DNA from: Candidatus Promineofilum glycogenicum
GTDB taxonomy: Bacteria; Chloroflexota; Anaerolineae; Promineifilales; Promineifilaceae
NCBI GenBank assembly: GCA_016707605.1
Contig: JADJHJ010000017.1
Span: forward strand, 43,981 to 107,980
Length of the DNA stretch: 64,000 nt
Direction: 5' to 3'
In this document: positions 17,903-26,794 of the stretch, piece by piece
How the letters are laid out: each line of letters begins with the position of its first letter
Position numbering within the stretch: position 1 is the first letter of the stretch
Translations under genes and position numbers: made by a program
The notes under the pieces: model-generated
Seen by the model: the letters and a program-made list of their open reading frames with translations, nothing else
Databases searched by the model: none
Told to the model about the DNA's origin: nothing

Positions 17903-20311
17903 CTATTTGGGAAACGCGACCCCCAACTCGGCCGCCACCCGCGCGTACTGCGCTCGCTCATGGGGCGACATGGCCCGGCTGGCCCGGCCGCGCAACGCCC
18001 GCGACTGCGCGAACAGGGTCAGCCCATCTTCGCGCCGTCCCTCTTGCCGGGCGATCTCGGCCTGCACCAGGGTGACGGTCGCCAGCAGGGCCGGGTCGTC
18101 GCGGGCGGCGTACTGCTCGGCGGCCAGCGCCGCCAAGTCGGCCGCGCCGGTCGTATCGCCCCGGTCGAGGGCGATCTGGGCCAGCGTCACCTGGGCGTCG
18201 GGCAGGTAGTGGCTGTCGTCCATCGCCGCGAACAGGCGCAAGCTTTCGCCCGCCAGCCGCGCCGCCTCGTCCAGTTCGCCCAACTCGCGCAGCACGTCGG
18301 CCAGATAGTTCATCACGAACGCCTGCATCCAGCCGGCCGAGGTGCGCATGGCCCCGTCGTAGGCCAGTTCCAGCCAGCGGCGCGCCGCGGCCAGGTCGTG
18401 GGTCTCCTGAGCTATGAGACCCAGGTGGGCCCAGGCCGAGGTCTGGTCGCCGTCGGGGTTGACGGTGATGCTCTCCGCCAGCCGGGACAGCGCGATGTCA
18501 TAGTCGCCCATCATGTAGGCAGTCAGGCCCATATTGTGCAAGACGGTGGCGATGCCGTCCGGGTCGCCCAGTTCGCGGCGCAGCGCCAGCGCCTGCTCGT
18601 GGCAGGCCAGGTTGGCGGCGTACTCCTCGTCGGCCAGGCAGAAGGCGGCCAGGCCGTTGAGGGCGTTGGCCCGAATGAGCAGATCGGCCGAGGGCACTTC
18701 CAGGGCAGCGGTCACCATCTCGCGCCCCAGAGCGTAGTAGCCGCGACGAATCCAAAACCACCACAGCCCGCCGGCGATGGCCACGGCCGTCTCGCCGTCG
18801 CCCGCCGCCAGCGCCCAGCGCAGCGCGGCCAGGCAGTTGTCGTGGTCGGCCGTGGCCCGCGCCAGCCACGCCGCCTGCTCATCGCCGTTCAGCCCGGCGA
18901 AGACTCGCTGGGCGAAGCGGGCATAGTAGCCGGCGTGGGCGGCCTGCCCGTCGTCCAGCCGATCGGCGGCGGCCAACTGTTCGCGGGCGAAGGCGCGCAA
19001 CGTCTCCAGCAGGTGGACACGGCCGCCGTCGAGTTGAATCAGGTTGGCGCGGGCCAGTTGGGCCAGCGTGGCGTCGTCGGCCGCGGCCACTTCTCGCGCT
19101 GCGTCGGGCGCGCAGCCGCCGACGAAGACCCCCAGAGTGTGAAACGCCTCGCGTTGAGCCGGGTCGAGCAACTGCGCGCTCCAGCCGATGGCCGCGTGCA
19201 GGGTGCGGTGGCGCTCGGCCACGTTGCGGCGCGTCTGCCCCAGCCAGGTGGAGGAGAGTTGGGCGTGGCCGCGCAGGGCCAGAAGTTGCTGCACCAGTTC
19301 CGACGGCGACAGCTCGCGCAGCCGGACGGCGGCCAGCTCCAGCGCCAGCGGCAGCCCGTCGAGGGCCACGCACAGCGAGGCCAGCGGCAGCAGGTTGTCA
19401 TCGGTCAGGGCGAAGGTCGGGTCGGCGGCCGTGGCCCGCGCCAACAGCAGTTGCAGCGCCGGCAGTTGGCCCCAGCGCGCCCGATCGGGCGGCTCGGCCA
19501 GGTCGGGCACGGCCAGCGGGGCCAGCGGCCACTCGTGCTCGCCGTAGAGGTCGAGCGGGACGCGGCTGGTGCAGAGCAGCTTCAGGTCGGGGGCATGGGC
19601 CAGCCAATCGGCGAAGAGGGGCGCGGCTTCGAGCAGGTGCTCGCAGTTGTCGAGGATGAGCAGCAGCCGGCGCGGGCACAGGGCATCGCGCAGGGCGTCG
19701 GCCGGCGCTTGCCCGGCGGGGGGGGTCAGGGCCAGGACCTGCAGGACGGCATAGGGGATGTCGGCCGCCGTTTGCGCCTCGGCCAGCGAGACGAAGGCCG
19801 CGCCATCGGCGAACCCCTCCCGCGCGGCGTGGCCCACTTCCAGCGCCAGGCGCGTCTTGCCGATGCCCGGCGCGCCGATGAGGGTGATCAGCCGCGCCGT
19901 TTGCAGGCAGGCCAGCAGGTCGGCCACGTCGGAACGGCGGCCCAGCAGCGGCAGCAGCGGCGCGGGCGGGGCATAAGCGGGCCGCGCCGGGGCGACGGCC
20001 GTCGCCTGCACCAGCTCGATGCGCGTCTCCTTGGTGCGGGTGATCGTCAATTGCACGTCGCGGCGCGTGCGGCCGGCCAGGGCCAGGAACTGCGCCGTCA
20101 GCGCCCGGTCGCGCTCCGGCAACAGCGCGGGCACGAACAGGGCGGCCACCACGGCCAGATCAGGCAGGCGCGAGCCGTTCTCCAGGCGGGCGATCTGCTC
20201 GCGGCTGTAGCCGACGGCGCGGCCGAGTTCTTCCTGGGTCAACCGGGCGCGCTTGCGCAGGAAGCGCAGGGAAGCGCCGAAGCTGTCGGGGAGGGCGAGG
20301 GAGTGCGGCAT
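17903..20311 (-). CDS. XRE-type regulator with NB-ARC ATPase and TPR repeats
   Basis: The 802-residue protein has an N-terminal helix-turn-helix (residues 12-50, LTQEELGRAVGYSREQIARLENG), a linker, and a STAND/NB-ARC ATPase with Walker A GAPGIGKT (146-153) and Walker B LLLILDNCEHL (216-226). A winged-helix part follows, and then about 350 residues of helical TPR-like repeats (for example LNGLAAFCLADEEYAANLACHEQALALRRELGD). Proteins of this design are signal-responsive transcription regulators in which ATP-driven assembly controls DNA binding. It is divergent from the lipoprotein gene at 20483, and three TGTCAC repeats lie in the shared spacer. The inducing signal is unknown. Confidence 0.85.
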   Translation of the reverse strand: MPHSLALPDSFGASLRFLRKRARLTQEELGRAVGYSREQIARLENGSRLPDLAVVAALFVPALLPERDRALTAQFLALAGRTRRDVQLTITRTKETRIELVQATAVAPARPAYAPPAPLLPLLGRRSDVADLLACLQTARLITLIGAPGIGKTRLALEVGHAAREGFADGAAFVSLAEAQTAADIPYAVLQVLALTPPAGQAPADALRDALCPRRLLLILDNCEHLLEAAPLFADWLAHAPDLKLLCTSRVPLDLYGEHEWPLAPLAVPDLAEPPDRARWGQLPALQLLLARATAADPTFALTDDNLLPLASLCVALDGLPLALELAAVRLRELSPSELVQQLLALRGHAQLSSTWLGQTRRNVAERHRTLHAAIGWSAQLLDPAQREAFHTLGVFVGGCAPDAAREVAAADDATLAQLARANLIQLDGGRVHLLETLRAFAREQLAAADRLDDGQAAHAGYYARFAQRVFAGLNGDEQAAWLARATADHDNCLAALRWALAAGDGETAVAIAGGLWWFWIRRGYYALGREMVTAALEVPSADLLIRANALNGLAAFCLADEEYAANLACHEQALALRRELGDPDGIATVLHNMGLTAYMMGDYDIALSRLAESITVNPDGDQTSAWAHLGLIAQETHDLAAARRWLELAYDGAMRTSAGWMQAFVMNYLADVLRELGELDEAARLAGESLRLFAAMDDSHYLPDAQVTLAQIALDRGDTTGAADLAALAAEQYAARDDPALLATVTLVQAEIARQEGRREDGLTLFAQSRALRGRASRAMSPHERAQYARVAAELGVAFPK

Positions 20312-20354
20312 AAGTTGGTTGGTCGCGCCCGCTGATTCTAGCCGCTGCGCCGGT

Positions 20355-20379
20355 TGTCACAAAATGTCACCTTTGTCAC
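20355..20379. promoter_or_regulatory. Three TGTCAC iterons in a divergent spacer
   Basis: TGTCAC occurs at 20355-20360, 20365-20370 and 20374-20379, about one helical turn apart, just upstream of the XRE/NB-ARC regulator start. Further GATCGTGAC and ATCACGAT half-sites lie at 20419-20460. These are candidate binding sites for the regulator, controlling itself and the divergent genes. Confidence 0.4.
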
Positions 20380-20482
20380 GCGCCGGGCGGCTATCTTGGG
20401 GCGATGAAATCCCGACGGTTGATCGTGACGATTCGGCAGATCGAGACGATCACGATTACCGTCACACAAGGAGCGATGGCCG

Positions 20483-21139
20483 ATGAAACGTACTCTCATC
20501 TTGTTTTTGTTGCTGTGTGTAGCTCTGGCGGGCGTGGCGTGTGGCGGAGCGGCTCCGAGCGCAGAGGCTCCGAGCGGCCAGATAGCGAACCCGACGACGG
20601 CTGCCCCGACGGAAGCGGCCCCGGTTGACGCGGGCCAGGCAACCGACACGCAGCCCATCACCGACACCGCCGCGGCCGGGGGCTGCGAGACCTACTTCCG
20701 CTTCTGCGTCACCGGGGCGCTCAGCGGCGCGGTGGAGAGCGCGGCGGCGGCCGGCGTGGGGGCCAACATCGATACCTGCGCCGCCTGGGCCGCGCCGGGC
20801 GAGGCGCGCATTCTGGAGCTGCCGCTGATGCTGGCCGCGGGCGAGGAGCAGATCACCGTCGCCCTGACGCGCATCGCCGCCTACAGCGGGCCCGGGCGCT
20901 ATGAGCTGGTGTCGGTCAGCAGCGACGGCATCCCCGACATGTTCCCTACGGTCGCGGCCGGCGAGCGGACGTTCGGCGAGGGCGAGGGGGCGACGGCCGT
21001 CGTCACCGTCAACGCCGACGGCTCCGGCACGCTGGACGCGACGGGGCTGGCGGAGATCGCCTCGGTAATGGTGAGCGACCCCGACCCCGACGCGCGGGTG
21101 GACTTCGCCATGCAGTGGACGTGCCAGGACATCGAGTAA
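20483..21139 (+). CDS. Lipoprotein of unknown function
   Basis: The 218-residue product starts at ATG 20483, nine bases after AAGGAG. It has a lipoprotein signal (LCVALAGVAC), a low-complexity Ala/Pro/Thr linker to about residue 65, and a globular beta-rich domain of about 150 residues with four Cys (CETYFRFC near its start, CAAW, and WTCQDIE at the end) that could form disulfides. It ends 10 bases before the beta-helix gene and is probably co-transcribed with it. No known family is recognised. Confidence 0.75.
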   Translation: MKRTLILFLLLCVALAGVACGGAAPSAEAPSGQIANPTTAAPTEAAPVDAGQATDTQPITDTAAAGGCETYFRFCVTGALSGAVESAAAAGVGANIDTCAAWAAPGEARILELPLMLAAGEEQITVALTRIAAYSGPGRYELVSVSSDGIPDMFPTVAAGERTFGEGEGATAVVTVNADGSGTLDATGLAEIASVMVSDPDPDARVDFAMQWTCQDIE

Positions 21140-21149
21140 AGGAGATACC

Positions 21150-22802
21150 ATGAAACGATACCTGAGTTGGCTAGTGGTGATGATTGGCCTGGCGGCGGTG
21201 CTGCTGGGCGTGCCGCGGGTGGGGGCGGCCGACGCCGTGGTGGGTCGCGGCACGGCGGCCAGTTGCACCGAGGCGGCCTTCGACAGTGCCCTGACCGCGG
21301 CCCAGGCCGGCGGCGGGACTATCACCTTTAACTGCGGCCCGGCCGTGGCCACCATCCCGTTCAGCGCCTTCAAGACCGTCACCCTCGGCAACGTCACCAT
21401 CGACGGCGGCGGGCGGATCATCCTCAACGCCAACAACACCGACCGCTTCTTCTTCGCCGGCAACGGCGTCACCTTCCGGTTGCGGGCCATCACCCTGCGC
21501 GACGGCAGCTCGCTTGTCGGCGGCGGGGCCATCGAGGCGTCGGGGGCCGACGTGATCCTGGAGGACGTGGAACTACTCAACAACTACGCCGCAGTCAGCG
21601 GCGGGGCGATCTACTGCTTCGACGGCACACTGACCATCCACGGCGCGCGGCTGGAGAACAACGGCGCGGCGACGGGCGGGGCGATCTACAACGACGGCTG
21701 CGAAGTGACCATCAGCGGGGCGACGTTCGTGGGCAACGAGGCGCTGGACACGTTCGGCCGCGGCGGGGCCATCGCCAACTTCGCCCCGGGCGAGGTGCGG
21801 CTGCACGACAGCCTGGTGCAGGGCAACCGCGCGCCCGACGGCGGCGGCCTGTTCGTTGACAGCGGCGCGTCGGCCATCGTCGTCAACACGCGCTTGCTCG
21901 ACAACGAGGGCGGCCACGGCGGCGGGCTGGAGAACAGCGGCAATGTCACCATCAGCCACAGCCTGATCGCGGGCAACAGCGTCACCGGCAGCGGCGGCGG
22001 CCTGTGGAACCTGGGCGGCGCGATTTCGCTGACGCGCACAACCGTGCGCAACAACACCGCTTTCGAAGGCGGCGGCGTCAACAGCTACGGCCGCGCCGTC
22101 GAAATGAACGAGGTCAACGTCGTCGGCAACGTGGCCACGGGCACGCACGGCGGCGGCATCTACCACGGCGGCGGCACGCTGTTCATCGCCGACGCCACCA
22201 TCAGCGGCAACATGGCCGACGCGGCCGCGGCCAACGGCGGCGGCATCTACCAGAACTCCGACGACAACCTGACGCTGACCAACGTTACCCTGGCCGAGAA
22301 CACAGCCGGCAACTTCGGCGGCGGCCTCTACCACTACGGCCGCTACGCCGTGCTGACCAACGTCACCATCGCCGACAACGCCGCCGGGGTGGCCGGCGAT
22401 GCGATCTACGAGGAGTCGCCCATGTCGGCCGAGGCCCCCGGCGTCATCCAGATCGCCAACAGCGTCATCTTCGGCAGCGCCAACAACTGCGGCGGCGGGC
22501 TGTTCGACTCGCTGGGCCACAACGTCAGCCGCGGCGCGTGCCCGGCACTGAGCGCGGCCGGTGACCGCGAGAACTTCGCCGGCGACTTGCGGCTGGGGGC
22601 GCTCCAGTTCAACGGCGGCGCGTTCGCCATGGACACGCTCCTGCCGCGCCCCGGCAGCCCGCTCATCAACGCCGCCGACCCGACCCACTGCGCCGACCAC
22701 GACCAGCGCGGCCGGGCGCGGGTGGGCGTGTGCGATATTGGGGCGGTGGAGTATGAGGCGGGTGGGGCGTTCCGGCTGTACTTGCCGTTGGCAACACGCT
22801 GA
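21150..22802 (+). CDS. Secreted parallel beta-helix protein
   Basis: The 550-residue product has a signal peptide (cleavage near residue 26) and about 18 turns of a right-handed beta-helix. Repeats carry Gly-Gly-(A/G)-(I/L) caps (GGAIYCFDG, GGAIYNDG, GGGLENSGN, GGGIYHGGG) and NNT or GNxA turns, as in polymorphic outer-membrane and choice-of-anchor Q proteins. The C-terminus (CDIGAVEYE, then FRLYLPL) matches the end seen on many secreted Chloroflexota proteins. The likely role is adhesion or polysaccharide interaction outside the cell. Catalytic residues are not evident. An RBS-like AAGGAG lies just before the start. Confidence 0.8.
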   Translation: MKRYLSWLVVMIGLAAVLLGVPRVGAADAVVGRGTAASCTEAAFDSALTAAQAGGGTITFNCGPAVATIPFSAFKTVTLGNVTIDGGGRIILNANNTDRFFFAGNGVTFRLRAITLRDGSSLVGGGAIEASGADVILEDVELLNNYAAVSGGAIYCFDGTLTIHGARLENNGAATGGAIYNDGCEVTISGATFVGNEALDTFGRGGAIANFAPGEVRLHDSLVQGNRAPDGGGLFVDSGASAIVVNTRLLDNEGGHGGGLENSGNVTISHSLIAGNSVTGSGGGLWNLGGAISLTRTTVRNNTAFEGGGVNSYGRAVEMNEVNVVGNVATGTHGGGIYHGGGTLFIADATISGNMADAAAANGGGIYQNSDDNLTLTNVTLAENTAGNFGGGLYHYGRYAVLTNVTIADNAAGVAGDAIYEESPMSAEAPGVIQIANSVIFGSANNCGGGLFDSLGHNVSRGACPALSAAGDRENFAGDLRLGALQFNGGAFAMDTLLPRPGSPLINAADPTHCADHDQRGRARVGVCDIGAVEYEAGGAFRLYLPLATR

Positions 22803-22831
22803 CGATTTACAACCTGTTGCGGGTTACACCA

Positions 22832-22864
22832 AAAGGGCGGCTACATTCGGATGTGGCCGCCTTT
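22832..22864 (+). terminator. Terminator after the beta-helix gene
   Basis: AAAGGGCGGCTACAT pairs with ATGTGGCCGCCTTT with one bulge around TCGG and leads into a short T/A stretch. It lies 30 bases after the stop. Confidence 0.75.
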
Positions 22865-22875
22865 ATGGCATATTA

Positions 22876-23227
22876 TCAGAGAATCTCCGGCATGAGTCGC
22901 TCGGCTAGTGTCTCGAACGGCCGAGACGGCACTACGGGGACATCAGCTATGGCGGCCTGTTCGACAAGGTAACGACCGAACCGCCAGCTCCCTATTAGGA
23001 GTTCGAAAGGCCCCCCCATCAATGCGCTGGTCCAGGTGGCGGCCGACGGTGCCGTCTTCACGCCGCCTGCCGGAGCTCCACAATATGAGGCGACCCTCCA
23101 CGAGGGTTAAATGTTCCAGGCTTTTAATAGCCGTCGCTTTCGCGCGCCGCTAGTAGGCGCTCTTTCATCTTGTTGCTGCTCAACAGGTATTCGGTGTTAT
23201 CCATCTCGCCCTCAATCAGATCCTCGT
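22876..23227 (-). pseudogene. Degenerate coding region, possible antitoxin remnant
   Basis: This 350-base stretch between two genes holds broken minus-strand frames. At 23204-23124 is a 26-residue peptide, MDNTEYLLSSNKMKERLLAA followed by RESDGY, behind GAGGGCGAG. The NTEYLLSS..M.ERLL pattern resembles the C-terminus of Phd/YefM-type antitoxins. At 22876-23061 is a second open stretch (for example GPFELLIGSWRFGRYLVEQA) that reads like the C-terminus of a larger protein without its start. I read the region as decayed genes, although a short expressed peptide cannot be excluded. Confidence 0.35.
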
Positions 23228-24064
23228 TCACAAAGGCCCGACCTTCGCCGCCGGATACGACCCCAACACCTTCAGGAACGACGCATGCTTCAGAATACCC
23301 AGCAGCGCGGCCTTGATTTCCTCGTCCTCCTCGTGCCCCTCGAAGTCGACGTAGAACAGGTAGTGCCACGGCCGATTGCGCCGCGGCCGTGACTCGATCT
23401 TGGTCATGTTGATCCCCCGCGCCGCCAGCTCGCCCAGCGCGGCGTAGAGCGCCCCCGGCACGTGGCGCGTGGTCAGGATGATCGACGTCTTGCTGGGGTC
23501 TTGCCGCGGCGGATAGGACGTGCCCAGAACGAAGAAGCGGGTGAAGTTGAAGTCCTCGTCCTCCAGATGGTTAACCAGGACGTTGAGGCCATACGTCGCG
23601 GCGGCCAGGGCGCTGGCGATGGCTGCCGTGGCCGGCTGGGGGTCGGCGGCCAGGTCGCGGGCCGCGCCGGCGGTGTCGTAATACTCCACCGGCTCCAGCC
23701 CCAGCCGCCGCAGGGCCGTCTCGCACTGCATGAGCGCCTGTGGGTGGCTGCGCACGCGGCGCACGTCGGCCAGGGCCACGCCGGGCGGGGCCATCAGGCA
23801 GTGCTCGACGCGCAGGATGACCTCGGCCTGCACGTGCAGGTCGTAGTCAACCAGCAGGTCGTAGGCCGGGATGACCGTGCCGGCCAGCGAGTTCTCGACC
23901 GGCAACATGCCGTAGTGGGCGCGCCCGGCTTGCAGGGCGTCGATGATGGCCGAGAAGGTGCGGCAGGGTAGCGCCCGCGCGTCCGGCCCGAACTGCTGCC
24001 GGGCGGCCTGCTCCGAGTAAGCGCCGTGTTCGCCCTGAAAGGCGACGATGGGAGGTGTGTCCAT
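23228..24064 (-). CDS. pheA: Prephenate dehydratase
   Basis: The protein of 278 residues starts at ATG 24064 (MDTPPIVAFQGEHGAYSEQA). An apparent upstream extension is only translated repeat. It converts prephenate to phenylpyruvate for phenylalanine synthesis. The catalytic domain has GAYSEQA, PVENSLAG and the Thr-Arg-Phe motif in FNFTRFFVLG near residue 180. The C-terminal ACT domain has PGALYAALGELAARGINM and ESRP, the residues that bind phenylalanine, so feedback inhibition is expected. There is no chorismate mutase domain, as in most single-function enzymes. It is not linked to other aromatic genes here. Confidence 0.95.
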   Translation of the reverse strand: MDTPPIVAFQGEHGAYSEQAARQQFGPDARALPCRTFSAIIDALQAGRAHYGMLPVENSLAGTVIPAYDLLVDYDLHVQAEVILRVEHCLMAPPGVALADVRRVRSHPQALMQCETALRRLGLEPVEYYDTAGAARDLAADPQPATAAIASALAAATYGLNVLVNHLEDEDFNFTRFFVLGTSYPPRQDPSKTSIILTTRHVPGALYAALGELAARGINMTKIESRPRRNRPWHYLFYVDFEGHEEDEEIKAALLGILKHASFLKVLGSYPAAKVGPL

Positions 24065-24073
24065 ACCATTAAG

Positions 24074-24178
24074 TGTAGCGCGGGTTGGCAACCCGCGCAC
24101 CGCCGTGTAGCGCGGGTTGGCAACCCGCCTCTGAACCGGCCAATGCCGAAGAGGCGGGTTAGCAACCCGCGCTACAAT
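24074..24178. repeat. Cluster of GCGGGTTGGCAACCCGC palindromes
   Basis: Three copies of TAGCGCGGGTTGGCAACCC-type arms occur in a row, the last two as a long inverted repeat (GTAGCGCGGGTTGG... and ...CCCGCGCTAC). They lie directly upstream of pheA, within 10 bases of its start, and leave little space for a ribosome site. Confidence 0.8.
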
Positions 24179-24432
24179 ACATGACAAAGATCATGTGAAA
24201 CAGGTATCAAACGCAACTAGGATATGACAGGCAAGACGAGTATAGTAGTAGGATAGCGAGCCGTATCTCCCGTTCGGTCTTGCTTCTTGCGTCTGTGGGG
24301 CGGGGCCACCCACGTCCTACCCGCGGCGCGCCGTGGCGGTTAACAACAACAGTCCGCCGGCTGCGATCTACCCCTGTAGGTCGCGGGTCAGGCGATGGTG
24401 ATGGTCAAGTTGCCAGAAGGAGAATCAAACCC

Positions 24433-26169
24433 ATGAGCCTGCGTTACTCTGACAAACCCTGGGTCAAGAGCTATGACAAGGGGATTCCGGCCACGATCGA
24501 TGTGCCGAACCACCCCGTGCAGCACTTCCTGGAAGAGGGCGCCCGACGCATTCCCGACAACCCGGCGATGGTCTTTCAGGGCCGCGAGGTCAGTTACAAG
24601 GAACTGAACGACGCCGCCGACGCCGTGGCCGCGGCGCTGGTCGCCAACGGTTTCAAGAAGGGCGACCGGGCCGTCCTCTACATGCCCAACCTGCCGCAGT
24701 TTGTCATCATCTACTATGGCATCCTCAAGGCCGGCGGCATCGTCATCGCCACGAACCCGATGTACACCGAGCGCGAGTTGCAGCACCAGCTAAAGGACTG
24801 CGGCGCGGAAACGGTCTTCGTCCTCAGTCGCTACTACCCCCTGCTGAAGAAGGTGCAGAAGAGCGGCGAGACGAAGGTCAAGCGCATCATCGTCGCCTAC
24901 ATCAAGGACTACCTGCCCGGCGTCAAGAGCGTTCTCTATGGCCTGTTGAAAGAGAAGAAGGCCGGCGACAAGGTGGAAGTGGCGGCGGGCGACCTGACGA
25001 TGAAGGAGTTCCTGGCCCTCGGCCGGCGCAGCCCCAAGCCGAACGTCACCGTCAGCGGCGACGACATCGCCCTGCTCCAGTACACCGGCGGCACGACCGG
25101 CCTGTCGAAAGGGGCCATCGGCCTGCACCGCAACCTGGTGGCCAACGCCATTATGGTGTCGCACTGGATTACCGACTGGAAGTTTGGCCAGGATACACTG
25201 TTGGGAGCCATCCCGTTCTTCCACTCCTACGGCATGGTCACGGCCGTCATCTTCACCCTGGCTATTGGCGGCCGTATCGCCATCGTCCCCAACCCGCGCG
25301 ACCTGAAGGACGTGCTGGGCAACATCAACACCCACAAGCCGGCCTACTTCCCCGGCGTGCCGGCCATGTACGTGGGCATCAACAACAACCCCGACGTGGC
25401 CGCCGGCAAGTACGACGTCAAATCGATCCGCGCCTGCATCTCCGGCTCGGCCCCGCTGCTGCTGGAGACGAAGCAGAAGTTCGAGAAGCTGACCGGCGGC
25501 AAGCTGGTCGAGGGGTACGGGCTGACCGAGTCCCACGTGGCCACCCACGCCAACCCGATCAACGGCCTGAACCCGCCCGGCTCCATCGGCCTGCCGCTGC
25601 CCGGCGTCGAGGTGAAGGTCGTCGACCCGATCGAGGGCGAGCAGGAGTTGCCCGTCGGCGCGATTGGCGAGCTGATCATGCGCGGGCCGACGATCATGCA
25701 GGGCTACTGGAACATGCCCAACGAGACGGCCACCAGCCTGCGCGACGGCTGGCTCTACACCGGCGACATCGCCCGCATGGATGAGAAGGGGTACTTCTAC
25801 ATCGAAGACCGCAAGAAGGACCTGATCATCTGCGGCGGCTACAACGTCTATCCGCGCGAGGTGGAAGAGGTGCTGGCCCGCCACCCGGCGGTGCTGGAAG
25901 TGACCGTGGCCGGTGTGCCCGACGCCAAACGCGGCGAGACGGTCATGGCCTGGATCGTCAAGCGGCCCGACCATGCCAACGTGACCGAGAAAGAGATCAT
26001 CGAGTGGAGCAAGGAGCAGTTGGCGGCCTATAAGTATCCGCGCATCATCGAGTTCCGCGAGCAACTGCCCAAGACGGCGGCGCTAAAGGTGCTGAAGCGC
26101 GAACTGGTGAAAGAGTACAAGGAACACGCGGCCAACGGCAGCGGCCAGCGTGAAAAGACCGCGGCGTAA
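24433..26169 (+). CDS. fadD: Long-chain fatty acid-CoA ligase
   Basis: I chose ATG 24433 because AGAAGGAG precedes it. The 578-residue protein activates fatty acids to acyl-CoA through an acyl-adenylate. Family motifs are present: the P-loop YTGGTTGLSKGAIGLH (about residue 215), GYGLTES (about 360), YTGDIARMDEKGYFYIEDRK and the GGYNVYPREVEE hinge (about 475), with the catalytic Lys near the end (PKTAALKVLKREL). This is the feed step for beta-oxidation, whose acetyl-CoA would use the glyoxylate genes at 56-59 kb. Other acyl or aryl CoA ligases share these motifs, so the chain length is not certain. Confidence 0.9.
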   Translation: MSLRYSDKPWVKSYDKGIPATIDVPNHPVQHFLEEGARRIPDNPAMVFQGREVSYKELNDAADAVAAALVANGFKKGDRAVLYMPNLPQFVIIYYGILKAGGIVIATNPMYTERELQHQLKDCGAETVFVLSRYYPLLKKVQKSGETKVKRIIVAYIKDYLPGVKSVLYGLLKEKKAGDKVEVAAGDLTMKEFLALGRRSPKPNVTVSGDDIALLQYTGGTTGLSKGAIGLHRNLVANAIMVSHWITDWKFGQDTLLGAIPFFHSYGMVTAVIFTLAIGGRIAIVPNPRDLKDVLGNINTHKPAYFPGVPAMYVGINNNPDVAAGKYDVKSIRACISGSAPLLLETKQKFEKLTGGKLVEGYGLTESHVATHANPINGLNPPGSIGLPLPGVEVKVVDPIEGEQELPVGAIGELIMRGPTIMQGYWNMPNETATSLRDGWLYTGDIARMDEKGYFYIEDRKKDLIICGGYNVYPREVEEVLARHPAVLEVTVAGVPDAKRGETVMAWIVKRPDHANVTEKEIIEWSKEQLAAYKYPRIIEFREQLPKTAALKVLKRELVKEYKEHAANGSGQREKTAA

Positions 26170-26693
26170 TAGAAGCTCACGCAAAGGCGCAAAGAGGCAA
26201 AGGCGCTAAGAAGAAAGTCTTCTTGGCTCTCTTTGCTTCTTTGCGCCTTTGCGTGCTCTTCCTCAAGTAAATCGAGCAGGCCGGTGGGGTAGACGGGCGG
26301 GGCGGCGGGCAGGCGGCAGTCGGCCAGGGGGAGCCACACGGCGCGGAAGGGCGCGCCGCTGTCTTCGGCCCCGTCGAGCGACGCCTGTCCATAGAGGCTG
26401 CGGTCGGCAAACGCGCCATCGTAGACCATGACGATCTCGTGCCCCCGCTGGCCGTTGAAGGTGAAGACGTTCTCCAGCGCGCCCAGGTAACGCAGGTCGG
26501 TCACGGCCGCGCCCAACTCCTCCTGCAACTCGCGGACGAGCGTGTCGGCGCTGTGTTCGCCAAACTCAATCGCCCCGCCCAGCGGACGATAGAACGGCTG
26601 CTGCTTGAGCGGGTCGTACCCCTCGGCGGCCAGGATGTGGCCGTCGTGCTGAAAGACGCAGATGGCGATGGGGCGGATGGCGTTGGGTTTCAT
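26028..26693 (-). CDS. Nudix hydrolase with a repeat-derived C-terminal extension
   Basis: ATG 26693 gives MKPNAIRPIAICVFQHDGH. The Nudix box is perfect (G, five residues, E, seven residues, REL, QEELG), so it should hydrolyse a nucleoside diphosphate linked compound with magnesium; the substrate cannot be read from the sequence. The domain ends at about YPTGLLDLLEE (residue 143). The frame then runs on through the inverted repeat at 26176-26262 and 140 bases into the antisense of fadD before a stop, adding about 75 unrelated residues. The original stop seems to have been lost when the repeat arrived. Confidence 0.8.
   Translation of the reverse strand: MKPNAIRPIAICVFQHDGHILAAEGYDPLKQQPFYRPLGGAIEFGEHSADTLVRELQEELGAAVTDLRYLGALENVFTFNGQRGHEIVMVYDGAFADRSLYGQASLDGAEDSGAPFRAVWLPLADCRLPAAPPVYPTGLLDLLEEEHAKAQRSKESQEDFLLSAFASLRLCVSFYYAAVFSRWPLPLAACSLYSFTSSRFSTFSAAVLGSCSRNSMMRGYL
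26176..26262. repeat. Long inverted repeat, CACGCAAAGGCGCAAAG family
   Basis: Arms of about 38 bases (CTCACGCAAAGGCGCAAAG and its complement CTTTGCGCCTTTGCGTG) surround AAGAAAGTCTTCTT. The same family occurs at 43328-43401 and 54004-54079. It separates convergent genes and can serve as a strong two-way terminator. Confidence 0.85.
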
Positions 26694-26794
26694 GGATGTT
26701 CGGTTTCCGGCCAGTACGGGCAAGGTCTCAGCATTTTGACAACGGTCAGAATCTCGGCCGTTTCGCTCATATCACTCCACACACAAATCACGCT

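Noticed and set aside
17855..20335. An 826-codon open frame on the plus strand
   Set aside because: It is the antisense of the XRE/NB-ARC regulator, which has clear domains. The plus frame is Gln, Arg and Gly rich and has no motif.
24065..24187. N-terminal extension of PheA
   Set aside because: It is translated palindromic repeat (CIVARVANPPLRHWPVQRR), and the family start is at MDTPPIVAF.
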